Positions 16,791 through 27,055 of a DNA stretch of 62,913 nt are shown here, in pieces. Numbering within the stretch: the stretch's first letter is position 1; every line of letters starts with the position of its first letter. The stretch is from an uncultured Hyphomicrobiales bacterium. Its GTDB lineage: Bacteria; Pseudomonadota; Alphaproteobacteria; Rhizobiales; Beijerinckiaceae. The notes under the pieces were generated by a model. It searched no databases. It was not told the origin of the DNA and worked only from the letters and a program-made list of their open reading frames with translations. The translations under genes and the position numbers were made by a program. Location: the NCBI GenBank assembly GCA_903900975.1, contig CAIUPE010000050.1, positions 1 through 62,913 on the forward strand, read 5' to 3'.

Positions 16791-19409
16791 ATGGATTTTG
16801 AAAAATATACCGACAGAGCCAAAGGCTTCGTTCAATCGGCACAGATGCTCGCAACCCGCGAGGGACATCCGCAATTGATGCCGGAGCACCTGTTAAAGGT
16901 TCTGCTCGATGACAATGAAGGCCTCGCTGCCGGTTTGATCGGGCGAGCAGGCGGCAATGCCAAGCAGGCTTTGGTGCTGGTCGAAGAGGCATTAGCCAAG
17001 CAAGCTAAAGTGTCGGGCGCAGCTTCCCAGCCCCAGCCGAGCCGTGATCTGGTCCGTCTGTTCGATACAGCGCAGAAAATTGCGGTCAAAGCGGGCGATT
17101 CCTATGTCACCGTTGAACGCATGCTGCTGGCGCTGGCAACCGAGAAGGATATGGAAGCAGGCAAACTGCTCGCAAAAGCGGGCGTAACGCCGCAAGCGCT
17201 TAACAGCGCGATCAATGATCTTCGCAAAGGCCGCACCGCCGATAATGCCACAGCAGAAAATGCTTATGAGGCGTTGAAAAAATATACCCGCGATCTGACC
17301 CAAGCCGCCCGTGATGGCAAGCTGGACCCTGTCATCGGTCGTGACGAGGAAATCCGCCGCGCCATCCAAGTTCTCTCGCGCCGCACCAAGAACAACCCTG
17401 TTCTCATCGGCGAGCCGGGCGTGGGCAAAACCGCGATTGCGGAAGGCTTGGCGCTGCGCATCGTCAATGGCGATGTGCCCGAAAGCCTATCCGACAAAAA
17501 GCTCCTCTCGCTCGATATGGGCTCGCTGATTGCGGGCGCTAAATATCGCGGCGAGTTCGAGGAGCGGCTTAAATCCGTCCTCTCCGAGGTCACCTCGGCA
17601 GAAGGCGGCATTATTCTTTTCATCGACGAAATGCACACGCTGGTAGGCGCTGGCAAAGGCGAAGGCGCGATGGATGCGTCTAACTTGTTAAAACCCGCTC
17701 TGGCGCGTGGCGAATTGCACTGCGTCGGCGCGACGACGCTGGATGAATACCGCAAACATGTCGAAAAGGACGCAGCACTCGCCCGCCGATTCCAGCCTAT
17801 TTTCGTGAGCGAACCCACCGTTGAAGATACGGTGTCGATCCTGCGCGGCTTGAAGGAGAAATATGAACTCCATCACGGTGTGCGGATTACGGATGCGGCC
17901 ATCGTCGCCGCAGCCACGCTTTCAAACCGTTACATCACGGACCGCTTCTTGCCGGATAAAGCCATCGACCTTGTCGATGAGGCGTCCGCGCGGCTTCGTA
18001 TGCAGGTCGATTCGAAGCCCGAAGAACTCGACGAGCTTGATCGCCGCATTGTGCAGCTTCGCATCGAGCAGGAAGCCTTGAAAAAGGAAACGGATCCGGG
18101 CTCCAAAGACCGGCTCGGCAAGATCGAGGTTGAGCTGGCAGGATTGGAGGAAAAATCCGCCTCGCTCACGCAACGCTGGAAAGCCGAGAAGGACAAGTTG
18201 GGCGCCGCCCAGAAGATCAAGGAACAGCTCGAACAGGCCCGCACCGATCTCGCCAATGCGCAGCGCAAGGGCGAATATCAAAAAGCCGGTGAGCTCGCTT
18301 ACGGACTAATCCCCGATCTTGAGAAAAAACTGGCCGCCAATGAGGGGGCGGATGCCTCCGGCGCAATGGTCGCCGAAGCCGTGACCGCCAACGACGTGGC
18401 GCAAGTCGTCTCGCGCTGGACCGGCGTGCCGGTTGATCGCATGTTGGAGGGTGAAAAAGACAAGCTCCTGAAAATGGAGCAGGAAATCGGCAAACGCGTT
18501 GTCGGCCAAGAAGAAGCCGTGATCGCCGTTTCCACTGCCATCCGTCGCGCGCGCGCAGGTTTACAAGATCCACATCGGCCGATCGGTTCCTTCATGTTTT
18601 TGGGGCCAACCGGCGTCGGCAAGACAGAGCTCACCAAGGCGCTGGCCTCCTATATGTTCGACGACGACACCGCGATGGTCCGCATCGACATGTCCGAATA
18701 TATGGAAAAGCACTCGGTTGCCCGGCTGATCGGGGCTCCTCCCGGCTATGTCGGCTATGAGGAAGGCGGGGCTCTGACCGAAGCCGTAAGGCGCAGGCCC
18801 TATCAGGTGATCCTGTTCGACGAGATTGAGAAAGCGCATCCGGACGTGTTCAACGTGCTGTTGCAGGTGCTTGACGATGGCCGTCTCACCGACGGACAAG
18901 GCCGCGCGGTCGATTTCCGCAACACGCTGATCATCATGACGTCGAATCTCGGCGCGGAATTCCTCGTGCATCAGGCCGAGGGCGAGGATTCGGATGAAGT
19001 CCGCGATGAGGTGATGGGCGTGGTGAGAAGCCATTTCCGGCCGGAATTTCTCAACCGTGTGGACGAGATCATCCTGTTCCACAGGCTGAAGCGCGATCAG
19101 ATGGGTGCCATCGTCGACATTCAGATGAAGCGGCTCGACCAGCTTTTGGCGGATCGCAAAATCGTGATCGCGGTGGAGCCGGATGCCCGTGAATGGCTGG
19201 CCGAGAAGGGCTATGATCCTGCCTATGGCGCACGTCCTTTAAAGCGCGTGATCCAAAAAAATGTGCAGGATGCTTTGGCTGAACTCATCCTCTCCGGCGC
19301 GGTGAAAGATGGTGATCATGTCCCAATTAAAGCAGGCCCCTTCGGCCTGCTGATCGGCGAACACGCGGTTAGCGTGGAGCGGCCACCACGGGGTGTTAAA
19401 TTGAACTGA
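16791..19409 (+). CDS. clpB: ATP-dependent disaggregase ClpB (Hsp100)
   Basis: ClpB pulls proteins out of aggregates together with DnaK. The 872-residue protein has the N domain, first AAA+ module ([15 protein letters not shown]), a long coiled-coil middle domain (about 410-520) and second AAA+ module ([14 protein letters not shown]). Start [18 protein letters not shown] is standard and a GGGAG site precedes it. It is a single-gene unit between the terminator at 16614 and the inverted repeat at 19426. Confidence 0.98.
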   Translation: MDFEKYTDRAKGFVQSAQMLATREGHPQLMPEHLLKVLLDDNEGLAAGLIGRAGGNAKQALVLVEEALAKQAKVSGAASQPQPSRDLVRLFDTAQKIAVKAGDSYVTVERMLLALATEKDMEAGKLLAKAGVTPQALNSAINDLRKGRTADNATAENAYEALKKYTRDLTQAARDGKLDPVIGRDEEIRRAIQVLSRRTKNNPVLIGEPGVGKTAIAEGLALRIVNGDVPESLSDKKLLSLDMGSLIAGAKYRGEFEERLKSVLSEVTSAEGGIILFIDEMHTLVGAGKGEGAMDASNLLKPALARGELHCVGATTLDEYRKHVEKDAALARRFQPIFVSEPTVEDTVSILRGLKEKYELHHGVRITDAAIVAAATLSNRYITDRFLPDKAIDLVDEASARLRMQVDSKPEELDELDRRIVQLRIEQEALKKETDPGSKDRLGKIEVELAGLEEKSASLTQRWKAEKDKLGAAQKIKEQLEQARTDLANAQRKGEYQKAGELAYGLIPDLEKKLAANEGADASGAMVAEAVTANDVAQVVSRWTGVPVDRMLEGEKDKLLKMEQEIGKRVVGQEEAVIAVSTAIRRARAGLQDPHRPIGSFMFLGPTGVGKTELTKALASYMFDDDTAMVRIDMSEYMEKHSVARLIGAPPGYVGYEEGGALTEAVRRRPYQVILFDEIEKAHPDVFNVLLQVLDDGRLTDGQGRAVDFRNTLIIMTSNLGAEFLVHQAEGEDSDEVRDEVMGVVRSHFRPEFLNRVDEIILFHRLKRDQMGAIVDIQMKRLDQLLADRKIVIAVEPDAREWLAEKGYDPAYGARPLKRVIQKNVQDALAELILSGAVKDGDHVPIKAGPFGLLIGEHAVSVERPPRGVKLN

Positions 19410-19425
19410 CACCGCGAAGTCTTTT

Positions 19426-19547
19426 TCCGTCCTTGCGAGCGAACGCGAAGCAATCCAGCTAGTCAATCTTAGGAAAGTGCAACGGTTCGTTGTCGCTTTT
19501 CCATGAAACATCAGCTGGATTGCTTCGCGTTCGTTCGCAAGGACGGA
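19426..19547. repeat. Long inverted repeat, 35-base arms
   Basis: Arms at 19426-19460 and 19513-19547 are complementary at 34 of 35 positions, separated by 52 bases. The left arm contains CCTTGCGAGCGAACGCGAAG then CAATCCAGCT. Similar CATTGCGAGCGAAGCGAAGC-CAATCC motifs recur as intergenic repeats in many alphaproteobacterial genomes (from memory, not checked). It lies between convergent clpB and the acyl-CoA synthetase gene, so it may also stop transcription both ways. Confidence 0.85.
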
Positions 19548-19550
19548 TGC

Positions 19551-21356
19551 CTAAAGCCGCAGCCTACCTTCCATAATCTCGCGGCGCGTATCCGGATCAA
19601 GCACCCGATAATGGCCTGAGGCATGGTCGAGCCACAACACGGTCTCATCTGAATCCGACGGCTCAATGCCCTCACGCACAAGGTCAATCTTGCGTAGTTT
19701 GAACGTGCCCGTCATATCCATTTCGCGGCGAATACGCAGGAAAACAGGCCGCGCATGATGCGGCAGATTGCGGGCCAGATGCTCGGCCAACGCTTTGAGA
19801 TCCAAAAACTCCTCATCGGATGGCAAAATGGCAGCCATCCCCGCTTTCCCATCTTGGCCCGGCAGGGCAACGCCATAGACGGCGCAAGCCACTACGCCTG
19901 AATGCACATTGATCGTCTCGGCCACCTCGGAGGTTGCAACATTCTCCCCCTTCCAGCGGAATGTGTCGCCGATCCGGTCGACAAAATAGAAATAGCCTTG
20001 CTCGTCCCGCGTCACGAGATCGCCGGAACGGAACCAAGCATCGCCTTTGCGAAACGCATCACGCAGGATTTTGGCCTCATCCGCCTTTTTATCGGCATAA
20101 CCCTCGAAGCGATTAGCCGGCGCCATCGGATCATCAATAATCTCGCCGATGATTTCGCCGACTTCACCCGGTCCGCACGGGATGCAGTGGCCGTTAGAAT
20201 CCCGCATCGGCCGCTCATTTTCGACATCAAAGCGCACGACTTTGACGACAAAGCGCTTCTCGGCCCATTTCGGAATGCGCCCGATGGCACCGGGGCGGGA
20301 ATCGAAATTAAACAGCGCAATATTGCCTTCGGTCGCCCCATAAAATTCGCGAATATGACGAATACCGAAGCGCGCCGAAAACGCCCGCCAAATATCGGGG
20401 CGTAAGCCATTGCCGCAAATCAGGCGGATCGAATGCGCCTGATCCAGCGGGCTTGGCGGCGCACTCAACAGATAGCGGCAGAGCTCCCCAATGTAGAAAA
20501 ACAGCGTGCAGCCGTGCTTAACGATATCGGGCCAGAATTCACGCGCCGAAAATTTCTCGCGGATGACGACACTGCCGCCTTGCACGAGCACGCCCAGCGT
20601 CGAGAGAATGCCGCCATTGGAATGATACATCGGCAGGCAATCATAAAGCCGGTCGCCCTCTTTGACCTCCATCACCGCTGAAAAGCCAAGCGCCATTGCG
20701 CTAACGCGGTAATGGTTGATATTGGCCGCCTTTGGCAGTCCCGTTGTTCCCGAGGTGTAAATATAAAGGCATTTATCATCGAGGGTGAGGGTGACGCGCT
20801 CCTCAGCTGTCAGCGCATCGGCGGAATACTGCATCACCGCTTCATCGGCACGCGGGGCGGACATCTCGGAAGCACCATGGACAAAAAGCTCGGGCGGGTT
20901 TTCCAAAAACGGCAAAGCACTTTGGTAAGCCTCCAATAATTCAGCGGCAATGATTGCGATTTTCGGCTTCACAATCGCAATCGAATGGGCGAGCGCTTGG
21001 CCGGTCTGGCTCGTGTTCAGCAACGCGGTTGCGCCGCCCGAACGCGCCACACCCATCCAAATGGCGAGATATTCCGGCCGATTGGGCATTAAAAGCGCAA
21101 CAGTTTCGTTCCGGCCAATGCCTTCCGCACACGAAAACCGCGCATAGCGATTGGCGCGTCCATTATAGTCGCCATAGGTGAAGGTCTCATGCTCCGAGAT
21201 CAGCGCGACGCGGTCGGGATGACGGTTAGCCACCTCTTCCATCCGCTCGCACATTGTGCGGTTAGGCGTGGCTTTGATTGGCTTGACGCGATTAAGCGTG
21301 CGCAGTGCGCCCCGCAAATAGGCGAGTTCGCTGGTGACGCGTTCGAGCAAACCCAT
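19551..21356 (-). CDS. Long/very-long-chain fatty acyl-CoA synthetase, FATP type
   Basis: The 601-residue AMP-forming enzyme has YTSGTTGLPK at 200-209 (P-loop-like AMP motif), FYGATEGN, and the later WFRSGDLVTRDEQGYFYFVDRIGDTFRWKGENV block with the conserved adenylation-site aspartate. Length and the C-terminal MDMTGTFKLRKIDLVREG point to the FATP/FadD6 branch rather than FadD. It activates fatty acids with CoA and ATP. AGGGGA lies six bases before the ATG at 21356. Downstream in an apparent run with the GTPase and exporter genes. Confidence 0.88.
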   Translation of the reverse strand: MGLLERVTSELAYLRGALRTLNRVKPIKATPNRTMCERMEEVANRHPDRVALISEHETFTYGDYNGRANRYARFSCAEGIGRNETVALLMPNRPEYLAIWMGVARSGGATALLNTSQTGQALAHSIAIVKPKIAIIAAELLEAYQSALPFLENPPELFVHGASEMSAPRADEAVMQYSADALTAEERVTLTLDDKCLYIYTSGTTGLPKAANINHYRVSAMALGFSAVMEVKEGDRLYDCLPMYHSNGGILSTLGVLVQGGSVVIREKFSAREFWPDIVKHGCTLFFYIGELCRYLLSAPPSPLDQAHSIRLICGNGLRPDIWRAFSARFGIRHIREFYGATEGNIALFNFDSRPGAIGRIPKWAEKRFVVKVVRFDVENERPMRDSNGHCIPCGPGEVGEIIGEIIDDPMAPANRFEGYADKKADEAKILRDAFRKGDAWFRSGDLVTRDEQGYFYFVDRIGDTFRWKGENVATSEVAETINVHSGVVACAVYGVALPGQDGKAGMAAILPSDEEFLDLKALAEHLARNLPHHARPVFLRIRREMDMTGTFKLRKIDLVREGIEPSDSDETVLWLDHASGHYRVLDPDTRREIMEGRLRL

Positions 21357-21379
21357 GCGCTTCCCCTTATTTTAAAGTA

Positions 21380-22516
21380 TCAGTCTCGTCTGAGCGAGAG
21401 CGGATTATCCAGCATGGCCGAGCGGTCGGGCGTGTCAATCCCCGGACGGCCGAGAAAGGCGTTCCAGAGCCCCTCAACAAAGCGCTCATCAAGGTCTTTG
21501 GTGATGAAAACCATCCGCGTGCGGTGGTCCGCATCAGGCCAGGCGGCTAGCGCGACGGGGGGATGAAAAACATGCTGGACGCCATGCAGAATAATCGGCT
21601 TGTCGGGCGTCTCAGCCAGTTTGATAATGCCCTTTATCCGCAGCAATTTCTCGCCATGGGCCGAGCGCAGCAAGGATAAAAACATCTCGAAGGCGGAAGA
21701 TGGAATAGCGTCATCGGTCGTCAGGCAAAACGCACGGATATGCGCATCATGCCGGTTCACATCATGCGCGTGCTGGCCTTCAGGGCCATCATGGTGATGG
21801 TGATCATGACCATGCCCGTGGTGGTGGTGATGATCCTGATAGGCTTCCGCATGCAACCAGGCTGCGACATCGGGTGTCTTGTTCGCAAGATCAAAAGGGC
21901 CAGTGCCAATGAGCGCCTCTGCGGAGGCCTCGCCCTTCGTCGCATCCAGAAGCGGTGCCGCCGGATTAAGCGCCTGTAAGCGCGCCCGTAGCAACGCTGT
22001 ATCCGCCACCAAATCGGCTTTCGTCAGCACGATCCGATCTGCAATTGCGGCCTGTTTAACGGCTTCCATATGGTTATCAAGCGTTGCCGAACCATTGACC
22101 GCATCAACCAAGGTCACCACCCCATCCAGCGCATAGCGAGCGGCAAGGTAGGGATGCGCCAGAAGCGATTGCAAAATGGGTGCGGGATCCGCCAACCCCG
22201 TCGTCTCGATCACGATACGCTTGAATTCCGATAGTTTACCGGTATCGCGCTTCTTCATCAGATCATCGAGCGTATCAACAAGATCGCCCCGAATAGTGCA
22301 GCACAGACAGCCCGACGCCATCAAAATCATGCCGTCATCGCGTGTCTCGATGAAGAGATGATCGAGCCCAATTTCTCCAAACTCGTTCACGATAACGATA
22401 GAATCAGAAAGCGCCGGATCTTTCAAAAGCCGATTGAGCAAAGTCGTTTTGCCCGCGCCCAGAAAGCCGGTGATGATGGTGACCGGAACGGAAGGAATGA
22501 GCCTCGATGCCGTCAT
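21380..22516 (-). CDS. CobW/COG0523 metallochaperone GTPase
   Basis: The 378-residue GTPase has Walker A GFLGAGKT (17-24), the metal-binding GCLCC (C70, C72, C73), and a histidine-rich loop (about residues 240-275) with alternating H, G and D. The CobW C-terminal domain follows. COG0523 proteins deliver metals such as Zn or Co to target enzymes. Though cobS/cobT lie 3 kb away, its neighbours here are transporters, so a cobalamin role is unproven. Its start overlaps the upstream transporter gene by 4 bases. Confidence 0.87.
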   Translation of the reverse strand: MTASRLIPSVPVTIITGFLGAGKTTLLNRLLKDPALSDSIVIVNEFGEIGLDHLFIETRDDGMILMASGCLCCTIRGDLVDTLDDLMKKRDTGKLSEFKRIVIETTGLADPAPILQSLLAHPYLAARYALDGVVTLVDAVNGSATLDNHMEAVKQAAIADRIVLTKADLVADTALLRARLQALNPAAPLLDATKGEASAEALIGTGPFDLANKTPDVAAWLHAEAYQDHHHHHGHGHDHHHHDGPEGQHAHDVNRHDAHIRAFCLTTDDAIPSSAFEMFLSLLRSAHGEKLLRIKGIIKLAETPDKPIILHGVQHVFHPPVALAAWPDADHRTRMVFITKDLDERFVEGLWNAFLGRPGIDTPDRSAMLDNPLSLRRD

Positions 22517-23394
22517 ATCGTCCGTCTCCGTTCGACAAACGCATTGGCGATAATGGCAAAAATCACAATCGCTCCGCCCACATATTGGATAGGGGCCAAA
22601 CGCTCGCCAAGCACCAAGGCGGAGGTAATGGCGGCAACCACCGGTTCAAGGCAGAAGGCCAAACCCGCCACCGATGCTGAAATGCGCGCCAACGCCAAAA
22701 CCTGACACCCGAAGCCAAACACAAACCCGCCAATGGTCAGCCAAATCGGAATCAGAGCCACGATTTGCGTATCCAGCGTCATCACCGCTCCGGTGAAATA
22801 GAGCGTTACCAGCGCACTCGGCAAAACGATCAATTGCGTGATGACAACCTTAGCCGCCGTTCCCGTTTGGCGGCATCGTGTGCCCGAGAAAAACTGTAAG
22901 GCAGCCGAAACACTGGCACCCGCCGCCAGCAACAAACCGCGCGGATCAAGCCCCGCATCGGTCGAGCCTAGGACGAGAACAACGCCTATAAAAGCTAAAA
23001 CGACAATGCCCATCATCGCAATCGTCAAAGGCTTCTTGTCCACCAACGGACTCAACAGAACGATCAGGATCGGGAAAGTGTAAAAAATGACCGCCGCAAT
23101 TGTTATCGGGATAAACGCAACAGACGATAAATAGCAGATTGATACGCCTGTGCTGCCAATGCCAAGGCCAAAAAGCGGCAGGCGTTCAGCCTTCGGAACG
23201 GCAAACGAGGCCTTCGTGGCAATCCCGAAGATCAACCCAATCGCGATCATCACAAGAACGCGCTCGGCCACGATCATCGGCCCGCCGACACCGAGGCCAG
23301 AGGCAATTTTGGCGAAGGTAATGTTGAAGCCATAAAAAAATGCACCAGAAAGCGCGAGCGTAAGCCCTGCTCCGCTGCGTGAAACCCGCTCCAT
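22513..23394 (-). CDS. EamA/DMT-family transporter
   Basis: The 293-residue protein has ten predicted membrane helices as two EamA repeats, e.g. GAFFYGFNITFAKIASGLG at the start and VLGERLAPIQYVGGAIVIFA near the end. DMT proteins export metabolites; the substrate cannot be told. It is first in a unit with the COG0523 GTPase (4-base overlap), and divergent from another DMT gene 110 bases away. Confidence 0.85.
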   Translation of the reverse strand: MERVSRSGAGLTLALSGAFFYGFNITFAKIASGLGVGGPMIVAERVLVMIAIGLIFGIATKASFAVPKAERLPLFGLGIGSTGVSICYLSSVAFIPITIAAVIFYTFPILIVLLSPLVDKKPLTIAMMGIVVLAFIGVVLVLGSTDAGLDPRGLLLAAGASVSAALQFFSGTRCRQTGTAAKVVITQLIVLPSALVTLYFTGAVMTLDTQIVALIPIWLTIGGFVFGFGCQVLALARISASVAGLAFCLEPVVAAITSALVLGERLAPIQYVGGAIVIFAIIANAFVERRRTI

Positions 23395-23504
23395 CCCGGC
23401 CCATCCTCACCTTAAACTTACTGACGTCTTTCCCCCTTCTATCCTGCGCCATGGCGTGACGAAAGCGGCAAACAGGGCTAAGGGACAAAGAAAGGAAGCA
23501 AACA

Positions 23505-24413
23505 ATGACACTCTATTGGGTCTTGGCCACCATCATTGGAGCCGCCGGACTAACCACCCGCAATGCGATGCAACGCAATTTGACGAAAGTGATTGGCACC
23601 GTGGGTGCCACACAGGTCCGCTTTCTTTATGGCCTGCCCTTCTCTGTCCTCTTCCTCGGGATCAGCGCGTGGATCACCGGCCATGCTGTGCCTGTTCTTA
23701 ACGGCACCATGCTCGCCTTTTCGCTGAGCGGGGCTGTTACCCAAATCATCGCAACGGCTTTGATGCTGCTGGCCATGAAGGAACGTTCCTTTGCGGTTAC
23801 GACCGCTTACACGAAAACTGAACCCGTTCAGGTTGCGATTTTCAGTGTTGTGGTTTTGGGCGATAAGATCGGCGTGCTGGCCGGTTTAGCTATAATTACC
23901 GCAACCATCGGCGTGATCTTGATGGCAGTTAAGCCCGGCGATAGCTGGACGAAAAGCGGATTAAGACCGGTCGCCTACGGCATTATCTCCGGCACCTTTT
24001 TCGCGCTGTCTGCCGTTTCCTATCGGGGCGGCATTCTGGCACTCAATGACACACCCTTTTTACTGGCCGCCAGCACCACGCTTGTTACAGCACTCAGCAT
24101 GCAAACGGCGATCTTGCTTGCCTATATGGCGCTTTTTAACCGATCGGCGCTAATGGGCAGCCTCACCGTCTGGCGGGCATCGCTTTTAGCAGGGTTTGTT
24201 GGGGCTTTTGCCTCGCAAGCGTGGTTTATCGGCTTTTCGCTGACCTCTGCCGCCAATATTCGAACGCTGGGCTTGGTGGAAATGATTTTTGCACAAATCA
24301 TCACGCGACGGGTGCTTAAAGAACAAACCGCAGGTCGCGAATGGATCGGAATGGCACTTATTTTAGCCGGTGTCGCGGCCCTGCTCGCCTCGGCTAACCC
24401 GCCCGCGCACTAA
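23505..24413 (+). CDS. EamA/DMT-family transporter
   Basis: This 302-residue protein also has about ten membrane helices and two EamA repeats, but a different sequence from its divergent neighbour, so the pair is not a recent duplication. The first helix is MTLYWVLATIIGAAGLTTRN. AAAGGAAG gives a good ribosome site. The 3' end overlaps the convergent bolA gene by 20 bases. Confidence 0.85.
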   Translation: MTLYWVLATIIGAAGLTTRNAMQRNLTKVIGTVGATQVRFLYGLPFSVLFLGISAWITGHAVPVLNGTMLAFSLSGAVTQIIATALMLLAMKERSFAVTTAYTKTEPVQVAIFSVVVLGDKIGVLAGLAIITATIGVILMAVKPGDSWTKSGLRPVAYGIISGTFFALSAVSYRGGILALNDTPFLLAASTTLVTALSMQTAILLAYMALFNRSALMGSLTVWRASLLAGFVGAFASQAWFIGFSLTSAANIRTLGLVEMIFAQIITRRVLKEQTAGREWIGMALILAGVAALLASANPPAH

Positions 24414-24654
24414 TCGCCAAGGCATGCACGCGCTCGGCCAACTCTTGGGCCAAAACGGCATTAATCGCGCGATGCATATCGACTCTGCTTTTCCCAACAA
24501 AAGCAGGGCTCGCAATGGTCACAGTAAAATGCGTCTCGCCACCTTCGCGTGAACCGCTATGGCCAGCGTGATGATGCGAATCATCGGCAACCGACAAAAA
24601 AGACGGGGAAAATGCCGCGGTGAGTTTGGCTTCTATTCTCTCGCGCATAGTCAT
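24394..24654 (-). CDS. BolA-family protein
   Basis: The 86-residue protein has the BolA fold signature SHHHAGH...THFTVTIASPAFVGKSRVDMHRAINAVLAQEL. BolA proteins bind monothiol glutaredoxins and iron-sulfur clusters. The conserved histidine in RVHALAI is present. It is divergent from a J-domain gene by roughly 95 bases, and its 3' end overlaps the DMT gene by 20 bases. MTMRERIEAKL could start at 24654 or 24648. Confidence 0.92.
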   Translation of the reverse strand: MTMRERIEAKLTAAFSPSFLSVADDSHHHAGHSGSREGGETHFTVTIASPAFVGKSRVDMHRAINAVLAQELAERVHALAISARAG

Positions 24655-24749
24655 TTTTCCATCTCCGATTGCAATGTTTTGACTTAATCTCGCATCAAGT
24701 GGAAGGCAAGGCTTGCCCCAACCACCTCTCGCCGACTATGACAGCAGCC

Positions 24750-25373
24750 ATGAACCCTACGTCTAAACTTTTCGACAAGATTCGGATCGGCCCGCGTAAG
24801 CGCCGCATCGCGGAAGCCGCGACGCCACCACGCTGCGACCGGCCCGGTTGTGAAGCACCTGCGCCCCATCGGGCACCGCGCGGACGCGACGCCGAAGGCA
24901 AATTCTGGAATTTCTGCATGGATCATGTGCGGGAATATAACCAGTCGTATAATTATTTTGCCGGCATGACGGATAACGCGATCTCGTCCTATCAAAAGGA
25001 TGCGATGATCGGGCACCGTCCCACGTGGAAGCTCGGCGAGAACGCCGCCAGCGGCAAGCGTAGCCCGCGTACCAAAGCACCACCAACCGATGAGGCCTAT
25101 GTCGATCCGTTCGATTTATTTGCGGCCAGCGGCCAAAAGCGGCCTGGTCCCAAAGCGGAGCCAGCTAAACCCAAATTTGGTCCTATCGCACTTAAAGCCT
25201 TCGAGACACTATCGCTTGAGACTTCGGCTGATTCAGTCACCATCCGTTTGCGTTACAAGGAGCTGGTCAAACAGTTCCATCCGGACGCGAATGGCGGCGA
25301 TCGGTCGCTGGAAGATCGGTTACGCGAAATTATTAATGCGTATAATACGTTGAAAGCGGCGGGCTTGGCCTGA
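24750..25373 (+). CDS. J-domain (DnaJ-like) protein upstream of cobS
   Basis: The 207-residue protein ends in a J domain (about 145-207) with the HPD motif in LVKQFHPDANGGDRS, so it should stimulate an Hsp70. The N-terminal part has a conserved cluster CDRPGCEAPAPHRAPR and FWNFCMDHVREYNQSYNYF, which looks like a metal or cluster site. This gene commonly precedes cobS in alphaproteobacteria, but its link to cobalamin is not established. The start could also be the ATG at 24738; no ribosome site decides. Confidence 0.85.
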   Translation: MNPTSKLFDKIRIGPRKRRIAEAATPPRCDRPGCEAPAPHRAPRGRDAEGKFWNFCMDHVREYNQSYNYFAGMTDNAISSYQKDAMIGHRPTWKLGENAASGKRSPRTKAPPTDEAYVDPFDLFAASGQKRPGPKAEPAKPKFGPIALKAFETLSLETSADSVTIRLRYKELVKQFHPDANGGDRSLEDRLREIINAYNTLKAAGLA

Positions 25374-25484
25374 TAGAGTGGCTTCGTCTTCCTATGTTTG
25401 GATTATCCCTGCACCCGCGGATGATGGGTTACGGTCATCCGGCGACGGCCTAAAGCCGCCGCACTTTGATATGAGGTATGTTAA

Positions 25485-26468
25485 GTGACTGCCACCCATA
25501 CGGTTCCCGCTATGCCCGATATTACCGTGTCGGCCCGCGACATGTTCGGCATCGACAGTGATATGATGGTTCCCGCCTATTCGGTAGCCGACGCCCATGT
25601 CCCTGATCTTGATCCCGATTATCTGTTTGATCGCCAGAACACGCTCGCCATTCTCGCAGGATTTGCCAGAAACCGCCGCGTCATGGTCAGCGGTTATCAT
25701 GGCACCGGCAAATCAACCCATATCGAGCAAATTGCCGCTCGGCTGAAATGGCCGTGTATCCGCATCAACCTGGACAGCCACGTCTCTCGTATCGATCTCG
25801 TCGGCAAAGACGCGATTGTGTTGAAAGACGGCAAGCAGATTACCGAATTCCAGGATGGCATCCTTCCTTGGGCGCTGCAGAACAATATCGCGCTTGTGTT
25901 CGACGAATATGATGCGGGTCGCCCGGACGTGATGTTCGTGATCCAGCGCGTATTGGAACTTTCCGGCAAGCTCACTTTGCTTGATCAGAAGCGCGTTATC
26001 CGCCCGCACCCTGCCTTCCGACTGTTTGCCACCGCCAACACGGTTGGTCTGGGTGACACCTCAGGCCTTTACCATGGCACGCAGCAGATCAATCAAGGCC
26101 AGATGGACCGTTGGTCGATTGTCACCACGCTGAATTATCTGCCGCATGACAAGGAAGTCGATATCGTGCTGGCTAAATCCAAGCACTATACGGGCAAAGA
26201 AGGGCGCGACATCGTCAACCGGATGGTGCGCCTTGCTGATCTCACCCGTTCGGCCTTCATCAATGGCGATCTATCGACCGTGATGAGCCCACGCACCGTG
26301 ATTACCTGGGCGGAGAATGCGGATATTTTCAAAGATATCGGCATGGCCTTCCGCCTGACCTTCTTGAACAAATGCGACGAGCTGGAGCGGCCATTGGTCG
26401 CCGAGTTCTATCAGCGTTCGTTCGGCGAGGAATTGCCGGAAAGCGCGCTGAATGTCGCATTGAGCTGA
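25485..26468 (+). CDS. cobS: Cobaltochelatase subunit CobS
   Basis: CobS is the AAA+ ATPase of the aerobic CobNST complex that inserts cobalt into hydrogenobyrinic acid diamide. The 327-residue protein has Walker [10 protein letters not shown] (70-78), Walker [12 protein letters not shown] and the MoxR-like arrangement, with the CobS signature RKWPC-like region [21 protein letters not shown]. The start is GTG with GAGG eight bases upstream. Normally cobT follows closely; here two accessory genes intervene. Confidence 0.96.
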   Translation: MTATHTVPAMPDITVSARDMFGIDSDMMVPAYSVADAHVPDLDPDYLFDRQNTLAILAGFARNRRVMVSGYHGTGKSTHIEQIAARLKWPCIRINLDSHVSRIDLVGKDAIVLKDGKQITEFQDGILPWALQNNIALVFDEYDAGRPDVMFVIQRVLELSGKLTLLDQKRVIRPHPAFRLFATANTVGLGDTSGLYHGTQQINQGQMDRWSIVTTLNYLPHDKEVDIVLAKSKHYTGKEGRDIVNRMVRLADLTRSAFINGDLSTVMSPRTVITWAENADIFKDIGMAFRLTFLNKCDELERPLVAEFYQRSFGEELPESALNVALS

Positions 26469-26495
26469 AAGCCATAGGGCAAGAAAATTGAACAC

Positions 26496-26756
26496 GTGCC
26501 GACCATTGCCTATTTTTATGGCATCGCCATTCAGATGTTCTGGCAAGATCACGCACCGCCGCATTTCCATGCCCTTTATGGCGAAGACGAAGTTCTTATT
26601 TCGATTAGGACTCTTGAAGTTCTGGAAGGCAGAATGCCCAAACGGGCCTTGGCTTTGGTTCTTGAATAGGCTCAAGAGCACCGGAACGAATTATTAGAGG
26701 ATTGGAATTTATGCGCGACCAATCAGCACCCGAAGAAAATCGAACCTTTGCGCTAG
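26496..26756 (+). pseudogene. DUF4160 gene interrupted by an amber codon
   Basis: Frame 26496-26756 reads VPTIAYFYGIAIQMFWQDHA, then PPHFHALYGEDEVLISI, and LEVLEGRMPKRALALVLE, then TAG at 26667-26669, then [18 protein letters not shown]4160 proteins have EWA at that place, so one G-to-A change turned the tryptophan codon 58 into a stop. The rest of the frame is intact for 28 more codons and runs into the DUF2442 gene, the usual overlap for this pair. DUF4160-DUF2442 pairs look like toxin-antitoxin modules, without firm proof. Confidence 0.85.
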
Positions 26757-27055
26757 GCGAGCTTCCCATGTCGCGCGCGCCATGGCGGGTTGCGGCTGTC
26801 GAAGCGCATGAAGGCTTTGTTCTGGCCGTTCGGTTTTTAGATGGCGTTGAAGGTACCGTTGACCTCTCAGCCCTCGTCTCGTCCCCTTCGGCAGGCGTCT
26901 TTGCCGACCTTCGCGATGAAACGATTTTTGCAGCGGCACGCGTCGAGAGTGGCGTTGTTACTTGGCCGAATGGCCTCGATTTAGCCCCCGATGCGATGTA
27001 CCGCGCGATTGGTAAAACCGGAACATTCCAACCAAATCCGGAAATTGCCGCATGA
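26711..27055 (+). CDS. DUF2442 protein
   Basis: The 114-residue protein contains the DUF2442 core [32 protein letters not shown]...[19 protein letters not shown]. It begins inside the tail of the broken DUF4160 frame, and its stop overlaps the cobT start (ATGA, 27052-27055). A GAGG site precedes the ATG at 26711; the ATG at 26768 is an alternative closer to usual family length. Function is unknown; it may be the surviving antitoxin-like half of the pair. Confidence 0.85.
   Translation: MRDQSAPEENRTFALGELPMSRAPWRVAAVEAHEGFVLAVRFLDGVEGTVDLSALVSSPSAGVFADLRDETIFAAARVESGVVTWPNGLDLAPDAMYRAIGKTGTFQPNPEIAA

Noticed and set aside
21740-21850. CAT/GTG-rich stretch as a microsatellite
   Set aside because: It is the histidine-rich loop of the COG0523 GTPase on the minus strand.
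23395-23504. Cobalamin riboswitch between the divergent DMT genes
   Set aside because: No B12-box-like or multi-branched structure is recognisable in the 110 bases.
26667-26669. TAG in DUF4160 as a pyrrolysine codon
   Set aside because: DUF4160 has tryptophan here, a single base change explains it, and no pyrrolysine machinery is seen or expected in this group.
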